From the NCBI GenBank assembly GCA_035527515.1, contig DATLAJ010000167.1, forward strand, positions 1 to 45,681: DNA of 45,681 nt, in the 5' to 3' direction. Shown here piece after piece: positions 25,504 to 32,973 of the stretch. Source of the stretch: a bacterium. Lineage in GTDB: Bacteria > B130-G9. The position numbers and the translations under genes are program-made. Numbering within the stretch: position 1 is the first letter of the stretch; each line of letters begins with the position of its first letter. Under the pieces are notes generated by a model, which saw nothing but the letters and a program-made list of their open reading frames with translations, did not search any database and was not told where the DNA came from.

Positions 25504-25706
25504 GTGACAGGGCGAAAGTGAGGCCGCAGGAAGTCATAGTGCGAGATGGCAAGCCGGTCGCAGTTATCCTGGATATTGACGAATACCAGGAGATGCTGGA
25601 GCGCCTCGAGGATGCTGAGGACCTCAGGATGCTTCAGGAGATGAGGAGCAAGCCGCTTCACTTCAGGAATCTGGACGAGTATTTGGAGGGGTTGCGCTAT
25701 GTTTAA
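25500..25706 (+). CDS. Phd/YefM-type antitoxin
   Basis: 68 aa; ATG 25500, preceded by TGGAGG. The Phd/YefM N-terminal pattern is visible: VIVRDGKPVAVILDIDEYQEML, here split by its beta-alpha boundaries, then a helical C-terminus. Such antitoxins bind DNA as dimers and neutralise Doc, YoeB/RelE or PIN toxins. No toxin follows; the next gene is a HicB that overlaps it by eight bases, so the toxin appears to be lost or replaced. Confidence 0.8.
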   Translation: MSDRAKVRPQEVIVRDGKPVAVILDIDEYQEMLERLEDAEDLRMLQEMRSKPLHFRNLDEYLEGLRYV

Positions 25707-25920
25707 GAGATTCACGGCGGTGATCACCAAGGAGGAAAAGTGGTTCGTGGCTCACTGTGTCGAGTTGGGCGTCGTGAGCCAGGGGAAGACAATTGAGGAG
25801 GCCCAGGCAAACCTCAAGGAGGCTGTGGAGCTCTATATTGAGAGTTTCGGAGATGAAGATCTACCTGAGAGCCTCAGCGAGGTCGTTTTATACCCCCTCG
25901 AGATCGCCGTTGGCAGCTAA
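25699..25920 (+). CDS. HicB-like antitoxin (copy 2)
   Basis: 73 aa; ATG 25699 overlaps the Phd gene by eight bases. FTAVITKEEKWFVAHCVELG and TQ/SQGKTIEEAQANLKEAV match copy 1. The C-terminus is longer (LPESLSEVVLYPLEIAVGS). It is followed, with overlap, by a HicA gene, the usual HicBA arrangement in this order. The antitoxin is intact and the toxin is frameshifted. Confidence 0.85.
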   Translation: MFKRFTAVITKEEKWFVAHCVELGVVSQGKTIEEAQANLKEAVELYIESFGDEDLPESLSEVVLYPLEIAVGS

Positions 25921-26135
25921 ACTGCCTGTTCTTTCTGGCGAGGAACTGATCCGGGCCCTAAAGAAGGCCGGGTTCGTTGTAGTCCGGCGAAGGGGCAGTC
26001 ATGTAAGTCTCCGAAAAGGGACTCACAGAACCGTCGTGCCTCTGCACGATGACCTCGGTAAGGGGAACACTACTCGCGATCCTAAGTCAGTGCGGACTGT
26101 CCAGAGAGGACCTGATTGGACTACTGGTGAAATGA
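25910..26135 (+). pseudogene. HicA toxin gene broken by a one-base insertion
   Basis: From TTG 25910 (overlapping the HicB stop) the frame reads LPVLSGEELIRALKKAGFVV, then RRRGSHVSLRKG and VVPLHDDLGKG, the HicA double-stranded RNA-binding fold with the catalytic His in GSHVSL. After the G run at 26062-26065 the frame is wrong. Reading one base later restores TLLAILSQCGLSREDLIGLL and a stop at 26133-26135. One extra G (AAGGGGAAC for AAGGGAAC) explains it. HicA is an mRNA interferase; this copy should be inactive. Confidence 0.82.
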
Positions 26136-26139
26136 CAAG

Positions 26140-26374
26140 ATGGCATTGATGGAACTTGCGGCAAGAATACGGCAGGCGGTTCAGAGCTGGCGCCAGGAGG
26201 ACTATGAGGGCGGCGAACGTTGAGCTCAAGGCGCAGGCTGCGCGCGAATGGTGCGAAAAGGTGACGGAGCTAACGGGCGCATCCTGGTCGTATGCCAAGA
26301 TACTCCAGGACGACTTCGAGCGACTGTCTGCCCTACCGCCGTTTCAGCTGTTCAACAAGGTCGCGGGGGTCTAG
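26140..26374 (+). pseudogene. Internally deleted restriction subunit remnant
   Basis: ATG 26140 opens a 27-codon frame, MELAARIRQAVQSWRQEDYE, ending at TGA 26221. I recognise this as the N-terminal pattern of type III-like restriction/helicase (R) subunits. In another frame directly after it, VELKAQAAREWCEKVTELTG and WSYAKILQDDFERLSAL run to a stop at 26374, which resembles the C-terminus of the same kind of protein. A large out-of-frame internal deletion would produce this. With the methylase-like tail upstream it brackets the toxin-antitoxin genes. Confidence 0.5.
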
Positions 26375-26393
26375 CATTCACCGTCTCTCGGTT

Positions 26394-27602
26394 TTACCCC
26401 GCCGCCAGTATCCTCGCTGCGACCCAGGCCATAGTCGAGGCGCCTATCCCCAGGACACGCTCGTCAATCGTGTATTTGGGATGGTGCAGCGGGCATTGAG
26501 GATTCGTCTCGGAGACGACGCCCAAGAACATGAAAACGCCTGGCACGTGGTGCGTGTAGTAAGCAAAATCCTCGCCACCCATCTCGGGGGACGGCATCTC
26601 CACGAACTTTGCCGCGCCGAACTCACCTATCGCCCTCTCGACTAGCCGCTTCAAGTCAGGGTCGATCAGAAGCGTCGGATAGCCCTTCTGGTAGTCGAGC
26701 TCGTAGCTCAAGCCAGCCGATTTGGTGATGCCGTCAGCGGTCTCGTGCATCGCCCGCTCGATCGTCTTCTGGACGTCCATATCCAGCGTCCTGACGGTGC
26801 CCTTCATTATGACCTCGCTCGGGATGATATTTGACCTGTCGCCGCCGTGAATCGTCCCGATCGTGATCACGGCAGGAGTGGTCGGCGATATCTGCCTGCT
26901 GACGATCCGCTGGTAGCCCAGAATGACCTCCGCCGATGTTACGATTGCGTCCTTGCCCTGCTGAGGCATCGCGCCGTGCCCTGCCTTACCGATGATCTTC
27001 AGGTCGAAGTTGTCGGCGCTTGCCAGCATCGGCCCTTCCCGGAAAACTATCTCGCCGAGCTTCGCCTCGCTGAACGTGTGTGAGGCGATAATGGCGTCGA
27101 TCTTCGGATTCTCGAGCGCTCCGTCCTCGATCATCTTGATCGCGCCGCCCGGTGGAGCCTCCTCCGCCGGCTGAAACAAGATACGCACGTTGCCCTTGAG
27201 CGATTTTTTGACCTCCTCAGAGTTCAGGATGAGTGCTGCGCCAAGCGCCATCGCACAGTTGGCGTCGTGCCCACAGGCGTGCATCTTGCCGGGATGCTGT
27301 GATGCAAACTCAAGGCCAGTCTCCTCCTGTATTGGCAAGGCGTCCATGTCGGCGCGAATCGCCACCGTCTTGGCTCCCTCAATCTCGGGCTGCAAGCGCC
27401 CAACCACGCCCGTCCCGCCAACGCCGCGCTGAACCTTTATGCCGAACTTCTCTAACCGCTCCGCCAGAAGGGCAGAGGTCTCATGCTCGTGAAATGCAAG
27501 CTCGGGATTGCGATGTATGGTGCGCCTCACGGAGAGTATCTCGCTCGAAAGTTCCGCCGCCTTTCGTTTTATTAATTGTTTCAGAACTTCATTGTCATCC
27601 AT
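26394..27602 (-). CDS. M20-family metallo-amidohydrolase (aminoacylase/hippurate hydrolase-like)
   Basis: 402 aa; ATG 27602 lies six bases after GGAGA. M20D residues are all visible: RADMDALPIQEE (metal Asp and catalytic Asp), HACGHDANCA, QPAEEAPPGG, GHGAMPQQGKDAI in the lid domain and HHPKYTIDE near the end. The family removes acyl groups from amino acids (N-acetyl-amino acids, hippurate, N-acetyl-diaminopimelate, IAA-conjugates). The sequence alone does not fix the substrate. It lies 35 bases after nrdR on the same strand and is probably co-transcribed. Cytoplasmic, no signal peptide. Confidence 0.9.
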   Translation of the reverse strand: MDDNEVLKQLIKRKAAELSSEILSVRRTIHRNPELAFHEHETSALLAERLEKFGIKVQRGVGGTGVVGRLQPEIEGAKTVAIRADMDALPIQEETGLEFASQHPGKMHACGHDANCAMALGAALILNSEEVKKSLKGNVRILFQPAEEAPPGGAIKMIEDGALENPKIDAIIASHTFSEAKLGEIVFREGPMLASADNFDLKIIGKAGHGAMPQQGKDAIVTSAEVILGYQRIVSRQISPTTPAVITIGTIHGGDRSNIIPSEVIMKGTVRTLDMDVQKTIERAMHETADGITKSAGLSYELDYQKGYPTLLIDPDLKRLVERAIGEFGAAKFVEMPSPEMGGEDFAYYTHHVPGVFMFLGVVSETNPQCPLHHPKYTIDERVLGIGASTMAWVAARILAAG

Positions 27603-27637
27603 GTATTATCTCCGAATTATGTCCTAAGAACGGCTTT

Positions 27638-28096
27638 CTAGTGCTCTGCGTGTAGCAGCTGCTCCAGCTCCTTTAGAAACTGGTCCGCGCTCTTGAAATC
27701 CCTGTAAACCGACGCAAATCGCACGTATGCGACCTGATCAAGCGCCCGCAGCTCATCCATTACGTATTCGCCAATCTCGTGCGTCGATATCTCCTTCTCC
27801 GGCTTGCTGTGCAACTGGCGCTCGACCTCGTTGACGATCTCCTCCAGCTGAACCGTGCCTATTGGGCGCTTCTCGCACGCCCGCACCAGTCCCGCCAGCA
27901 GCTTCTGTCTGTCGAACGGCTCCCGCCGCTTGTCCTTTTTAACAACGACATACGTAACGTCCTCAATCTCCTCATACGTCGTGAAGCGCTTTAGGCAGGC
28001 CGAGCACTCACGCCGTCTTCGGATCATCGCCCCATCTTTGCTCATGCGTGAATCTACGACGCGGTCCTTTGTAACCCCACAAAATGGACACCTCAT
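27638..28096 (-). CDS. nrdR: Transcriptional repressor NrdR
   Basis: 152 aa, the normal length. The N-terminal zinc ribbon has CPFC and CSAC ligands with DSRMSKDGAMIRRRRECSAC split over the finger, followed by the ATP-cone (VVKKDKRREPFDRQKLLAGL, VRFASVYRDFKSADQFL). NrdR represses ribonucleotide reductase genes in response to (d)ATP. The start is GTG/ATG at 28096 (MRCPFC), the invariant N-terminus. No nrd genes lie nearby. A good promoter lies about 120 bases upstream (28218-28247). Confidence 0.97.
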   Translation of the reverse strand: MRCPFCGVTKDRVVDSRMSKDGAMIRRRRECSACLKRFTTYEEIEDVTYVVVKKDKRREPFDRQKLLAGLVRACEKRPIGTVQLEEIVNEVERQLHSKPEKEISTHEIGEYVMDELRALDQVAYVRFASVYRDFKSADQFLKELEQLLHAEH

Positions 28097-28217
28097 CAGC
28101 CAAGCCTCCTACATATTGCGCATTAGACCAGAATCGCCCCGAGAATAACGCGCTTCCCGGTTAGAGAACACCAACCAATGACGTTCACATCTCACCGCCA
28201 CTGGATTAACACAACAT

Positions 28218-28247
28218 ATTGTATAGGGCAGGCATATATTAGGTCAA
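28218..28247 (-). promoter_or_regulatory. Promoter of nrdR-M20 operon
   Basis: On the minus strand, TTGACC (28247-28242), an 18-base spacer and TACAAT (28223-28218) match the sigma-70 consensus at five of six positions each. Transcription would start near 28211, leaving a 115-base leader before nrdR. An imperfect dyad ACAACATATTGT (28211-28222) overlaps the -10. It is vaguely like an NrdR box, so autoregulation is possible but weakly supported. Confidence 0.5.
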
Positions 28248-28546
28248 TAGGGAACTTGCCGGCGCGCCTCAAACACAGAGGGCGGTTAGCCATGTTGGAC
28301 ATCTGTCCTGCCTGCTTGTGGTGAGGGGTATGCCCCAGACCACAAGCCTCAAGACAACTAGAGCATTTACATCAATACATGGATAACAAGAGGCCTTCTT
28401 CTTGGCCGAAGGCGTTGTCAAGCCATCTGAGTTTAAGTATGCTGTGCTTCTGATGCTTGTCTTTAAGCATGCTGTGGGGCTGGTGAGATTCTTGACCGGG
28501 ACGCTCGATAGCCACTGTGAGCTATAATGAAGGAATAGGGAGTCTG

Positions 28547-28615
28547 GTGAGAAGGACTGATGTAGCTGTGATTGGTGGAGGCGCAGCTGGAATTGGTGAG
28601 TCATGGGCACTTTAG
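28547..28615 (+). pseudogene. N-terminal stub of an FAD-dependent oxidoreductase
   Basis: GTG 28547, five bases after GGGAG, starts VRRTDVAVIGGGAAGI, a textbook Rossmann FAD-binding motif (GxGxxG with preceding hydrophobic strand), then breaks off at GESWAL and TAG 28613. Only 22 codons remain. A perfect TATAAT lies at 28523-28528, but without a well-spaced -35. Probably the start of a gene whose body was deleted when the region rearranged upstream of the radical SAM gene. Confidence 0.5.
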
Positions 28616-28627
28616 GGGTGTGAGAGG

Positions 28628-30064
28628 TTGAGCAAACGAGTATTGCTTGTCGTTCCTCCGACTGGCCTGTATCTGCGTGAAGACCGGTGTCAGTCGGTTG
28701 TCGAGAGCCACGCGATCAGTTTCGCGCGTCCTCCGCTAGTTCTGCTTGAGGCGGCGGCGATACTGAGGGAATCTGGGGCAGAGTGTTTTGTCGAGGACTA
28801 TCCGGCCTCGGGCGGGGATTGGGAGCGATTTGAGGCCGCCGTGCGCTCGATAGCACCCGATGTTCTAGTGCTGAACGTGACGGGGCCAACGGTCATTGAG
28901 GACCTTAGGGCCTGCCAGATCGCGAAGTCGGTCAACCCGGACATCCTCACCGTCGCCAAGGGGGGGTATCTTTTCCTTTATGACGAGGACGTTCTCGGGC
29001 GGTTTGGCGATCTGGATGTGATCTATCGGGGCGAGGTTGACTTCCGCATATCAGCCCTTCTCGACGGTTCGTTTGTGACGACAGATGGCTATTCCTTCCG
29101 CAAAGATGGCTTATTTGGTCGCACCCGGGACGCGGAGTATCTCGAAGAGCTCGATCGGCTGCCGTTTCCAGCAAGGGACCTCATCGATAATAACCTCTAC
29201 ATCTCCCCCGACACGAGGAGGCGCTTAACCGTCATCCAGACCGCGAGGGGCTGTCCGAGCAACTGCATCTACTGCCTGGTGCCGCGCGTCTCCGGCAAGA
29301 GACTCCGCAGCCGCTCTCCTGAGAACATCATACAGGAGATCGAGGAATGTATTTCGCGACATGACATCCACGAGTTCTATTTCAACGCGGACACTTTCAC
29401 AATAAACAGGGAGTGGGTGATCGAGTTGTGCCGAGGGATTGTGGACCGCGGCCTGAAGATCCGGTGGGGCTGCAACGGTCGGGTCGATACGCTGGACGAG
29501 TTGCGGCTTGAGTGGATGAAGCGGTCTGGATGTCACATCATAAGCCTCGGCATAGAGAGCGGCGACCAGGCGATGCTGGACCGCATGCAGAAGGGGATCA
29601 CGTTGGCTCAGTCGAGTCGCGCCGTTGGGCTGTGCAGGCAATTTGGGATCGATGCGTATATGTTCTTCATACTTGGGCTGCCGTGGGAGACGCCAGAGAG
29701 TGTGCAGAGGACGCTAGATTTTGCTTTGGAGCTTGACGGGGATTTTGCAGAGTTTATTCTTGCTAGGTGTTTTCCAGGAACAAAACTTTACGATATTTGT
29801 AGAGAGTTGGGACTTCTTGTTGAAAAGGACGCGATACAGGAGCCACATTTCAGGCACTTGTATCTTACAGAGGGCGAGGTTGAGAGGTTTCGGGACGAGT
29901 GTTTTCGGAGGTTTCATTTTAGATTGAGATACATAATCTCCCGACTCGTGAGGAGTAGGAATCCGGTTATTACGATGAACTACGCAATTGCAGGTATAAA
30001 CAAGCTGAGGTCATATATGCGTGCATGGCGCTCGAGGCAACGTGCCACGCGACAGAGCAATTAG
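28628..30064 (+). CDS. B12-binding radical SAM protein
   Basis: 478 aa; TTG 28628. The N-terminal cobalamin-binding-like domain (residues 1-135) begins KRVLLVVPPTGLY and contains APDVLVLNVTGPT. The canonical DxHxxG of tightly bound B12 is not evident, as in many members. The radical SAM core has the cluster motif CPSNCIYC (near residue 214), GRVDTLDELRLEWMKRSGC and SLGIESGDQAMLDRM. The C-terminal 80 residues are basic. This large class includes methylases and cyclases for lipids, antibiotics and bacteriochlorophyll; the substrate here is unknown. The remA gene follows after 24 bases. The segment 29714-29960 is richer in AT at third codon positions than the rest. Confidence 0.88.
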   Translation: MSKRVLLVVPPTGLYLREDRCQSVVESHAISFARPPLVLLEAAAILRESGAECFVEDYPASGGDWERFEAAVRSIAPDVLVLNVTGPTVIEDLRACQIAKSVNPDILTVAKGGYLFLYDEDVLGRFGDLDVIYRGEVDFRISALLDGSFVTTDGYSFRKDGLFGRTRDAEYLEELDRLPFPARDLIDNNLYISPDTRRRLTVIQTARGCPSNCIYCLVPRVSGKRLRSRSPENIIQEIEECISRHDIHEFYFNADTFTINREWVIELCRGIVDRGLKIRWGCNGRVDTLDELRLEWMKRSGCHIISLGIESGDQAMLDRMQKGITLAQSSRAVGLCRQFGIDAYMFFILGLPWETPESVQRTLDFALELDGDFAEFILARCFPGTKLYDICRELGLLVEKDAIQEPHFRHLYLTEGEVERFRDECFRRFHFRLRYIISRLVRSRNPVITMNYAIAGINKLRSYMRAWRSRQRATRQSN

Positions 30065-30088
30065 AATAGAAAGGTAGGTGACTGAAGT

Positions 30089-30331
30089 ATGACAAAGAGC
30101 TACATCATCCTCGAGGATTCGGAGAGTAACTTCCTTGATCGCTCCAGGATCGTAGGCGCGATAGCTTTCAACTCCTCGCCTGCGAGGAAGATCAAGAAGC
30201 GGGCTGGCGAGGCAGGCAAGCTGATCGATGCCACGCAGGGCAAGAGGACCAAGACCCTGATTATTACAGACACGGACCACGTCTGGCAGACGAGCTTCAC
30301 GCGAGACGCCCTGTTGAACAAGTTAAAATAG
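30089..30331 (+). CDS. remA: RemA-like regulator (DUF370)
   Basis: 80 aa; ATG 30089 after AGGTAGGTGA. RIVGAIAFNSSPARKIKKRA, then GKLIDATQGKRTKTLIITDT and DHVW, is the conserved core of the RemA/DUF370 family. In Bacillus subtilis RemA is a DNA-binding regulator of biofilm matrix and osmoprotection genes and forms rings. Here, as in many bacteria, it is directly upstream of gmk (52 bases), which supports the assignment. The N-terminus (MTKSYIILEDSESNFLDRS) is unusual for the family. Confidence 0.85.
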   Translation: MTKSYIILEDSESNFLDRSRIVGAIAFNSSPARKIKKRAGEAGKLIDATQGKRTKTLIITDTDHVWQTSFTRDALLNKLK

Positions 30332-30382
30332 GTCACGCAGGGTGCTGGCGCGGTAGCCAGGGAAGCTTCTTGTAGGAAAATT

Positions 30383-31054
30383 ATGCCATCAGCGTCGGCC
30401 AGGGGCTCGATTGAGCGAGCTCTATCTCAATCTCTTCGTGAAGGGAGGATTGTCTTTGTTCTTTCAGGCCCTGCCGGCGCTGGCAAGACCACGTTGTCGC
30501 GGCGTGTGGACTCGGCCGATACTCGCATAGGGCTCAATGTGTCCTGCACAACCCGTCCGGCTAGGGCGGGAGAGACGCCCGGCATTGACTATCATTTTCT
30601 CAGTCAGGCGGAGTTTGAGTCGCTAGTCAAGCAGGGTCGAATGCTTGAATGGGCCGAGGTGCATGGGCATTTGTACGGGACGCGAGCGTCAGATGTTCTT
30701 GACATCCTGGCCACCGGTCGAGACGTGCTTCTGGAGATAGACATTCAGGGCGGCACGACGGTCCGGTCAAAATGTCCCGGAACGGTCTTGCTTTTTGTGG
30801 TTGGCCCGTCATTCGCTTCCACAAAGGCCCGACTTGTTGGTCGAGGGAGCGAGGGTGACGCGGAGGTGGCAAGGAGGCTTACGCGTGCGAGGGAAGAGAT
30901 TCGGCTGTGCAAGAGCTATGACTACCTTATCGTCGATGATGACGTTGATTCGGCAGTCTCCTGTATCCGGAGCATAATCACTGCCGAGCGCGCGAGAATG
31001 ACTGATAAGAAGTATCGGGCGCTGATTCACGACATGGGCGCAGATCAGAGTTGA
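30383..31054 (+). CDS. gmk: Guanylate kinase
   Basis: 223 aa; ATG 30383. Guanylate kinase converts GMP and ATP to GDP and ADP. Walker A is GPAGAGKTT; the GMP-binding residues lie in SCTTRPARAGETPGIDYHFL and EWAEVHGHLYGT; DVLLEIDIQGG and the lid arginines (RLVGRGSEGDAEVARRL) complete the family pattern. It has an N-terminal extension of about 20 residues. Elsewhere gmk is often followed by rpoZ and coaBC; here a toxin-antitoxin-like block intervenes and no rpoZ is found. Confidence 0.95.
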   Translation: MPSASARGSIERALSQSLREGRIVFVLSGPAGAGKTTLSRRVDSADTRIGLNVSCTTRPARAGETPGIDYHFLSQAEFESLVKQGRMLEWAEVHGHLYGTRASDVLDILATGRDVLLEIDIQGGTTVRSKCPGTVLLFVVGPSFASTKARLVGRGSEGDAEVARRLTRAREEIRLCKSYDYLIVDDDVDSAVSCIRSIITAERARMTDKKYRALIHDMGADQS

Positions 31055-31171
31055 CCAAACTGCTCACAATTCACTACTATGATGTGCATCGGGCTATTCC
31101 GTGGTCGGTGTTCCCTCGAACTCGGAGTTCGTGGTAGCACAATGCGCGGCATTCGACTCTGAGGCAATAGT

Positions 31172-32083
31172 ATGTCTGGAAAGTGGAAAGAGCTGGCGAG
31201 GCTAGTTTTCAAGGGCGAGCGATTCAGGGACAACGCCTTGGACCTGGATGCTTTGACCGAACTGATCCAGTTTCAACGAATGATGGCGGAAACTGCGAAA
31301 GCGCTTTGGCTGGCGGCGAAGCCGGACGGTAGGCATCTTCCAGCGCATTTCGAAGAGCGTGTGCGCCTTTATCTCAGGAAGATCGAAAAGGGAAGCGCAG
31401 TTGCCCCCCTTGAGGTCTATATTGAAAAGGAACTGCAGGGCGTGTTGTGGGAAGAACAGGCCCCGGAACTTACGAAGGCTTTGAACACGGCCCATGACCT
31501 ACTGATGGCTTTGGAAGCCGATTCACCTTTGCCTAAAGACATGTCCAGGGAATTGCTGGACGAGTACGCCAAATGGGGGCAGACGCTTGGAGACGATGAG
31601 GCAATAGAACTGCATATCAGCGATAAAGAGCCTGCGCGCATGACATCTGATCAAAGACATAAGCTGCGAGGCTATCTTGAGAATCCGCACGAAGCTTTCG
31701 TGGATTTCTCGGGTGAGGTCTTTGAAGCAGATGTTCGGCAGTCGCGATTCCAGATCTTAGCTGGAAAAGACACTAGAATCACTGCTGCCTTCACACCTGA
31801 ACAGGAAGAACAGGTTACAACCGCTCTAAAGGAGCATAAAACACGTCCTCTGCATGTGAGAGGGCTCGGCGAGTACTCGGCCCGGGGGAAGCTGCTCCGA
31901 GTGACCAAGGTTGTGGAGATGAGTTTCGTTTCTGAAGAACGTCAATACGACCGCACAGCCAGGCCAATCGAGGAAATCCTGGAGGAGCTTGCGAAGGAGG
32001 TTCCGCAGGAGGAATGGGACAAGCTCCCAGACGATCTGACCGACAATCTGGATCATTATCTGTATGGAACTCCAAAGCGGTAA
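31172..32083 (+). CDS. Unknown 303-aa protein coupled to a PIN toxin
   Basis: ATG 31172 is seven bases after GAGG. The N-terminal half is helical and charged (LARLVFKGERFRDNALDLDA, LTELIQFQRMMAETAKALWL). The C-terminal half looks beta-rich (AFVDFSGEVFEADVRQSRFQ, ARGKLLRVTKVVEMSF) and ends in an acidic helix. No signal peptide, zinc site or known antitoxin DNA-binding motif is visible. It overlaps the PIN-domain gene by 20 bases, so translation is coupled, and the order fits an antitoxin-toxin pair. At 303 aa it would be a far larger antitoxin than VapB. Function unknown. Confidence 0.7.
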   Translation: MSGKWKELARLVFKGERFRDNALDLDALTELIQFQRMMAETAKALWLAAKPDGRHLPAHFEERVRLYLRKIEKGSAVAPLEVYIEKELQGVLWEEQAPELTKALNTAHDLLMALEADSPLPKDMSRELLDEYAKWGQTLGDDEAIELHISDKEPARMTSDQRHKLRGYLENPHEAFVDFSGEVFEADVRQSRFQILAGKDTRITAAFTPEQEEQVTTALKEHKTRPLHVRGLGEYSARGKLLRVTKVVEMSFVSEERQYDRTARPIEEILEELAKEVPQEEWDKLPDDLTDNLDHYLYGTPKR

Positions 32084-32495
32084 CAGCGTTTTCGCGAACA
32101 CTCTCTACTGGATTGCCAGGGCGAGGCCTGGCGACACATGGCATCGTATAGCGGTGGAAGTCCGGGAGATACTCGGCGAGATATACATCATCACAACAGA
32201 TGAGGTCCTTACGGAGTTCTTGAATGCGCTTTCCGCATTGAAGTACACTCGTTCACAGGCCGTGAAGATGGTCCGAGCCATAATGAAGAACCCAAACATT
32301 AGAGTAATCCCCCAAACCAGGGAGTCATTTCTATCCGGTCTTGACCTGTTTGAGCAAAGAGCTGACAAGAAATACAGCTTGACCGATTGTATCTCAATGA
32401 ACGTCATGAGAGCCGAGTCATTGACAAGGGTCTTGACGAATGATCATCATTTCGAGCAGGAAGGATTCACTGTTCTAATGAAGCGCGATGGATGA
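32064..32495 (+). CDS. PIN-domain ribonuclease (VapC-like toxin)
   Basis: 143 aa; ATG 32064, overlapping the previous gene. PIN motifs: VFANTLYWIARA near the N-terminus, where an Asn stands where the first catalytic Asp is usual (FVDTLYW), then TDEVLTEFLN (acidic residues 2), KKYSLTDCISMNVMRAE (acidic residue 3) and LTNDHHFEQEGF at the end. The replacement of the first Asp by Asn may weaken or abolish RNase activity, consistent with decay of other toxins in this window. Paired with the 303-aa protein. Confidence 0.8.
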   Translation: MELQSGNSVFANTLYWIARARPGDTWHRIAVEVREILGEIYIITTDEVLTEFLNALSALKYTRSQAVKMVRAIMKNPNIRVIPQTRESFLSGLDLFEQRADKKYSLTDCISMNVMRAESLTRVLTNDHHFEQEGFTVLMKRDG

Positions 32496-32626
32496 ACATA
32501 GCGGTCTCTAGACGTAAAGACGGCCCAAATCATACGAGCCTGGTCATGCGGAATAGTTTGTTAAGCTCCCGTGCAGGTTTTCGCATGTCCGGTGAGCGAA
32601 GAGCGGATGCCAATGGATGTTAAGAC

Positions 32627-32959
32627 ATGATTAGCGAGCGAATTCTGACCGACATCACGAAACGTCTTGTGGCGCGGTTTCGGCCGGAGCGAATCATTCT
32701 GTTCGGCTCTCATGCACGCGGGAAGTCGGATGACCGGGGCGATGTTGATATTCTCGTTGCCTGTCCCATCAAAGGTAAGCGTCGAAGGTTGATGGTTGAG
32801 ACGGATGGGGCTCTTGAGGGATTGGAACTGGCAATAGACATCATTGTGCTTACACCGGACGAGTTTGAGCTGGACCGCCAGATGCCGGCACAGTGGCGCG
32901 GCCGGCCTGGCTTGAGGGGAAGGTCATATATGAACGCTCTTCAGCCACATGATTGTTGA
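32627..32959 (+). pseudogene. MNT-type nucleotidyltransferase with frameshifted C-terminus
   Basis: ATG 32627. The motif GSHARGKSDDRGDVDILVAC is intact. After FELDRQMP (about 32889) the frame gives an odd tail, QWRGRPGLRGRSYM. Reading in the neighbouring frame instead gives GTVARPAWLEGKVIYERSSA and a stop at 32950-32952, the ending I know from this family. One G is missing (CCGGCAC for CCGGGCAC). The catalytic part is retained, so activity might survive. No HEPN gene follows. Confidence 0.72.
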
Positions 32960-32973
32960 GGACATGCCAGGAG

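Noticed and set aside
31055-31171. Possible rpoZ between gmk and the 303-aa gene
   Set aside because: Only 117 bases, and no omega-subunit motif in any frame.
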